This document shows positions 32,257 to 32,905 of a stretch of 32,905 nucleotides of DNA, in pieces. The notes under the pieces were generated by a model. It saw only the letters and a list, made by a program, of their open reading frames with translations, made no database searches and was not told the DNA's origin. Positions within the stretch are counted from its first letter, which is position 1. Every line of letters starts with the position of its first letter. Source of the DNA: Cereibacter johrii (GTDB lineage Bacteria > Pseudomonadota > Alphaproteobacteria > Rhodobacterales > Rhodobacteraceae); NCBI RefSeq assembly GCF_001720585.1, contig NZ_MABH01000052.1, positions 1 to 32,905 on the forward strand, in the 5' to 3' direction. The position numbers and the translations under genes were made by a program.

Positions 32257-32905
32257 TCCGGCGGCTCGCCCGGGCGGTCCTCGGCCTTGCGCTGATGGGC
32301 TCGCTCGCGGCGACCGGCCTCACGGCTGCGCGGATCGCCCGCGAGCCCGCGCTCACGCCCTTCACCGAGGCGGCGGCGGACGAGATCCGCGCCGCCTCGG
32401 ACCGCGCCATGGCCCGCCATGCTCCGCCCGGGGCGATCCTCGCCCGACTGGCCCTGCGGCTGGCCGAGGAGCCGCCGAACCCCGTCGCCGTCGAGGCGCT
32501 GGCGGAGCTGGCGGCGGAACAGGACCTGACCCTGCCCCCCGAGACCGCCGCCCGCCTCAAGGAGCTGCGCGAGGAGACGCTGTGGGAGGATGCCGCCGGC
32601 TGCCTCGCCTGCCTCTGGGACGCGGCCTCCTGCAGCCTCTCGGCCGAGCTTCTCTGTCAGGCGCCCATGGTGCTGACCCCCGCCGGCGATGTGGCGGGGC
32701 TTGCGCGCGCCGGTCAGGCCTGGGCCAGCGGCTCCGAGGTGGACCGGGTGGATCTCGCGCTCTCGACGGTGGGCCTCGGGGCCACGGCGGCGGTGCTGGT
32801 CTCGGGCGGCAGCTCCGCCACGGTGAAGGTGGGGGCGGGCCTTCTGCGGATGGCGCACCGGATGCGGCTTCTCTCGCGGCCGCTCGCCCGGCTCGTCACC
32901 CGCAC
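32253..32905 (+). CDS. Hypothetical secreted or membrane protein (partial, runs off right edge)
   Basis: The ATG overlaps the trpS stop by 4 bp, and the frame is open to the window edge, 217 codons. Residues 1-25 ([20 protein letters not shown]...) are a signal peptide or membrane anchor. The middle is Ala/Leu/Glu-rich and helical. Four cysteines at C117, C120, C127 and C135 (CLAC, then SC and LLC) could form disulfides outside the cytoplasm. A glycine-rich hydrophobic segment (about 168-195) may be a second membrane helix. I do not recognise a family. The C-terminus is missing. Confidence 0.75.
   Translation, partial: MIRRLARAVLGLALMGSLAATGLTAARIAREPALTPFTEAAADEIRAASDRAMARHAPPGAILARLALRLAEEPPNPVAVEALAELAAEQDLTLPPETAARLKELREETLWEDAAGCLACLWDAASCSLSAELLCQAPMVLTPAGDVAGLARAGQAWASGSEVDRVDLALSTVGLGATAAVLVSGGSSATVKVGAGLLRMAHRMRLLSRPLARLVTR

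Overview
The window is a GC-rich chromosomal segment from an alphaproteobacterium of the Rhodobacter/Cereibacter sphaeroides group. The deduced cytochrome c oxidase subunit II has the CuA and Mg ligands at H217, C252, E254, C256, H260 and M263 and the docking tryptophan at W143. These are the residue numbers I know from the R. sphaeroides aa3 oxidase literature. The ctaC-ctaB-(small ORF)-ctaG-ctaE order and the neighbouring thrC, tldD and feo genes agree. No rRNA, tRNA, insertion sequence, prophage or CRISPR array was seen. Most of the window reads as stable core chromosome.

Layout. Positions 1-8774 are almost all minus strand: the start of an unidentified gene at the left edge, a secreted metallo-beta-lactamase-fold protein, a GNAT acetyltransferase, an M16 zinc peptidase, threonine synthase and SURF1. 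Upstream of these lie ctaE, ctaG, a 58-residue membrane protein gene, ctaB and ctaC. A divergent control region (8775-8943) separates the cta operon from tldD and holds a perfect FNR-type box. A zinc alcohol dehydrogenase (minus) follows. Positions 11835-17221 hold a small redox and cofactor neighbourhood: mog (molybdopterin adenylylation), a NadE-PncC fusion protein, a YdeP/FdhF-like molybdopterin oxidoreductase and a DUF892/YciF-type ferritin-like protein. About 600 bp with no convincing gene lead into an FNR-type promoter and the ferrous-iron operon feoA1-feoA2-feoB-feoC. Then come comM, and gshB, yraN and rsmI on the minus strand. A penicillin-binding-protein activator, glnD and murJ follow on the plus strand. 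The right end has a rhomboid-fold pseudoprotease (minus), trpS, and a truncated hypothetical gene running off the edge.

How the genes work together. The cta genes make and assemble aa3-type cytochrome oxidase: subunits II and III, heme O synthesis, copper insertion and the SURF1 heme factor. The feo operon imports Fe(II) when oxygen is low. FNR-type boxes precede both, consistent with oxygen control by FnrL. The mog/oxidoreductase/NadE-PncC/ferritin-like group is linked by a shared promoter signature, GGAAC-N17-GTT, found upstream of three of its four genes in the correct orientation. A fourth copy lies upstream of ctaC. The signature resembles the alphaproteobacterial EcfG general-stress promoter and is the most interesting pattern I found. 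The other standout is the NadE-PncC fusion, which puts an ammonia-releasing and an ammonia-consuming enzyme of NAD recycling in one chain.
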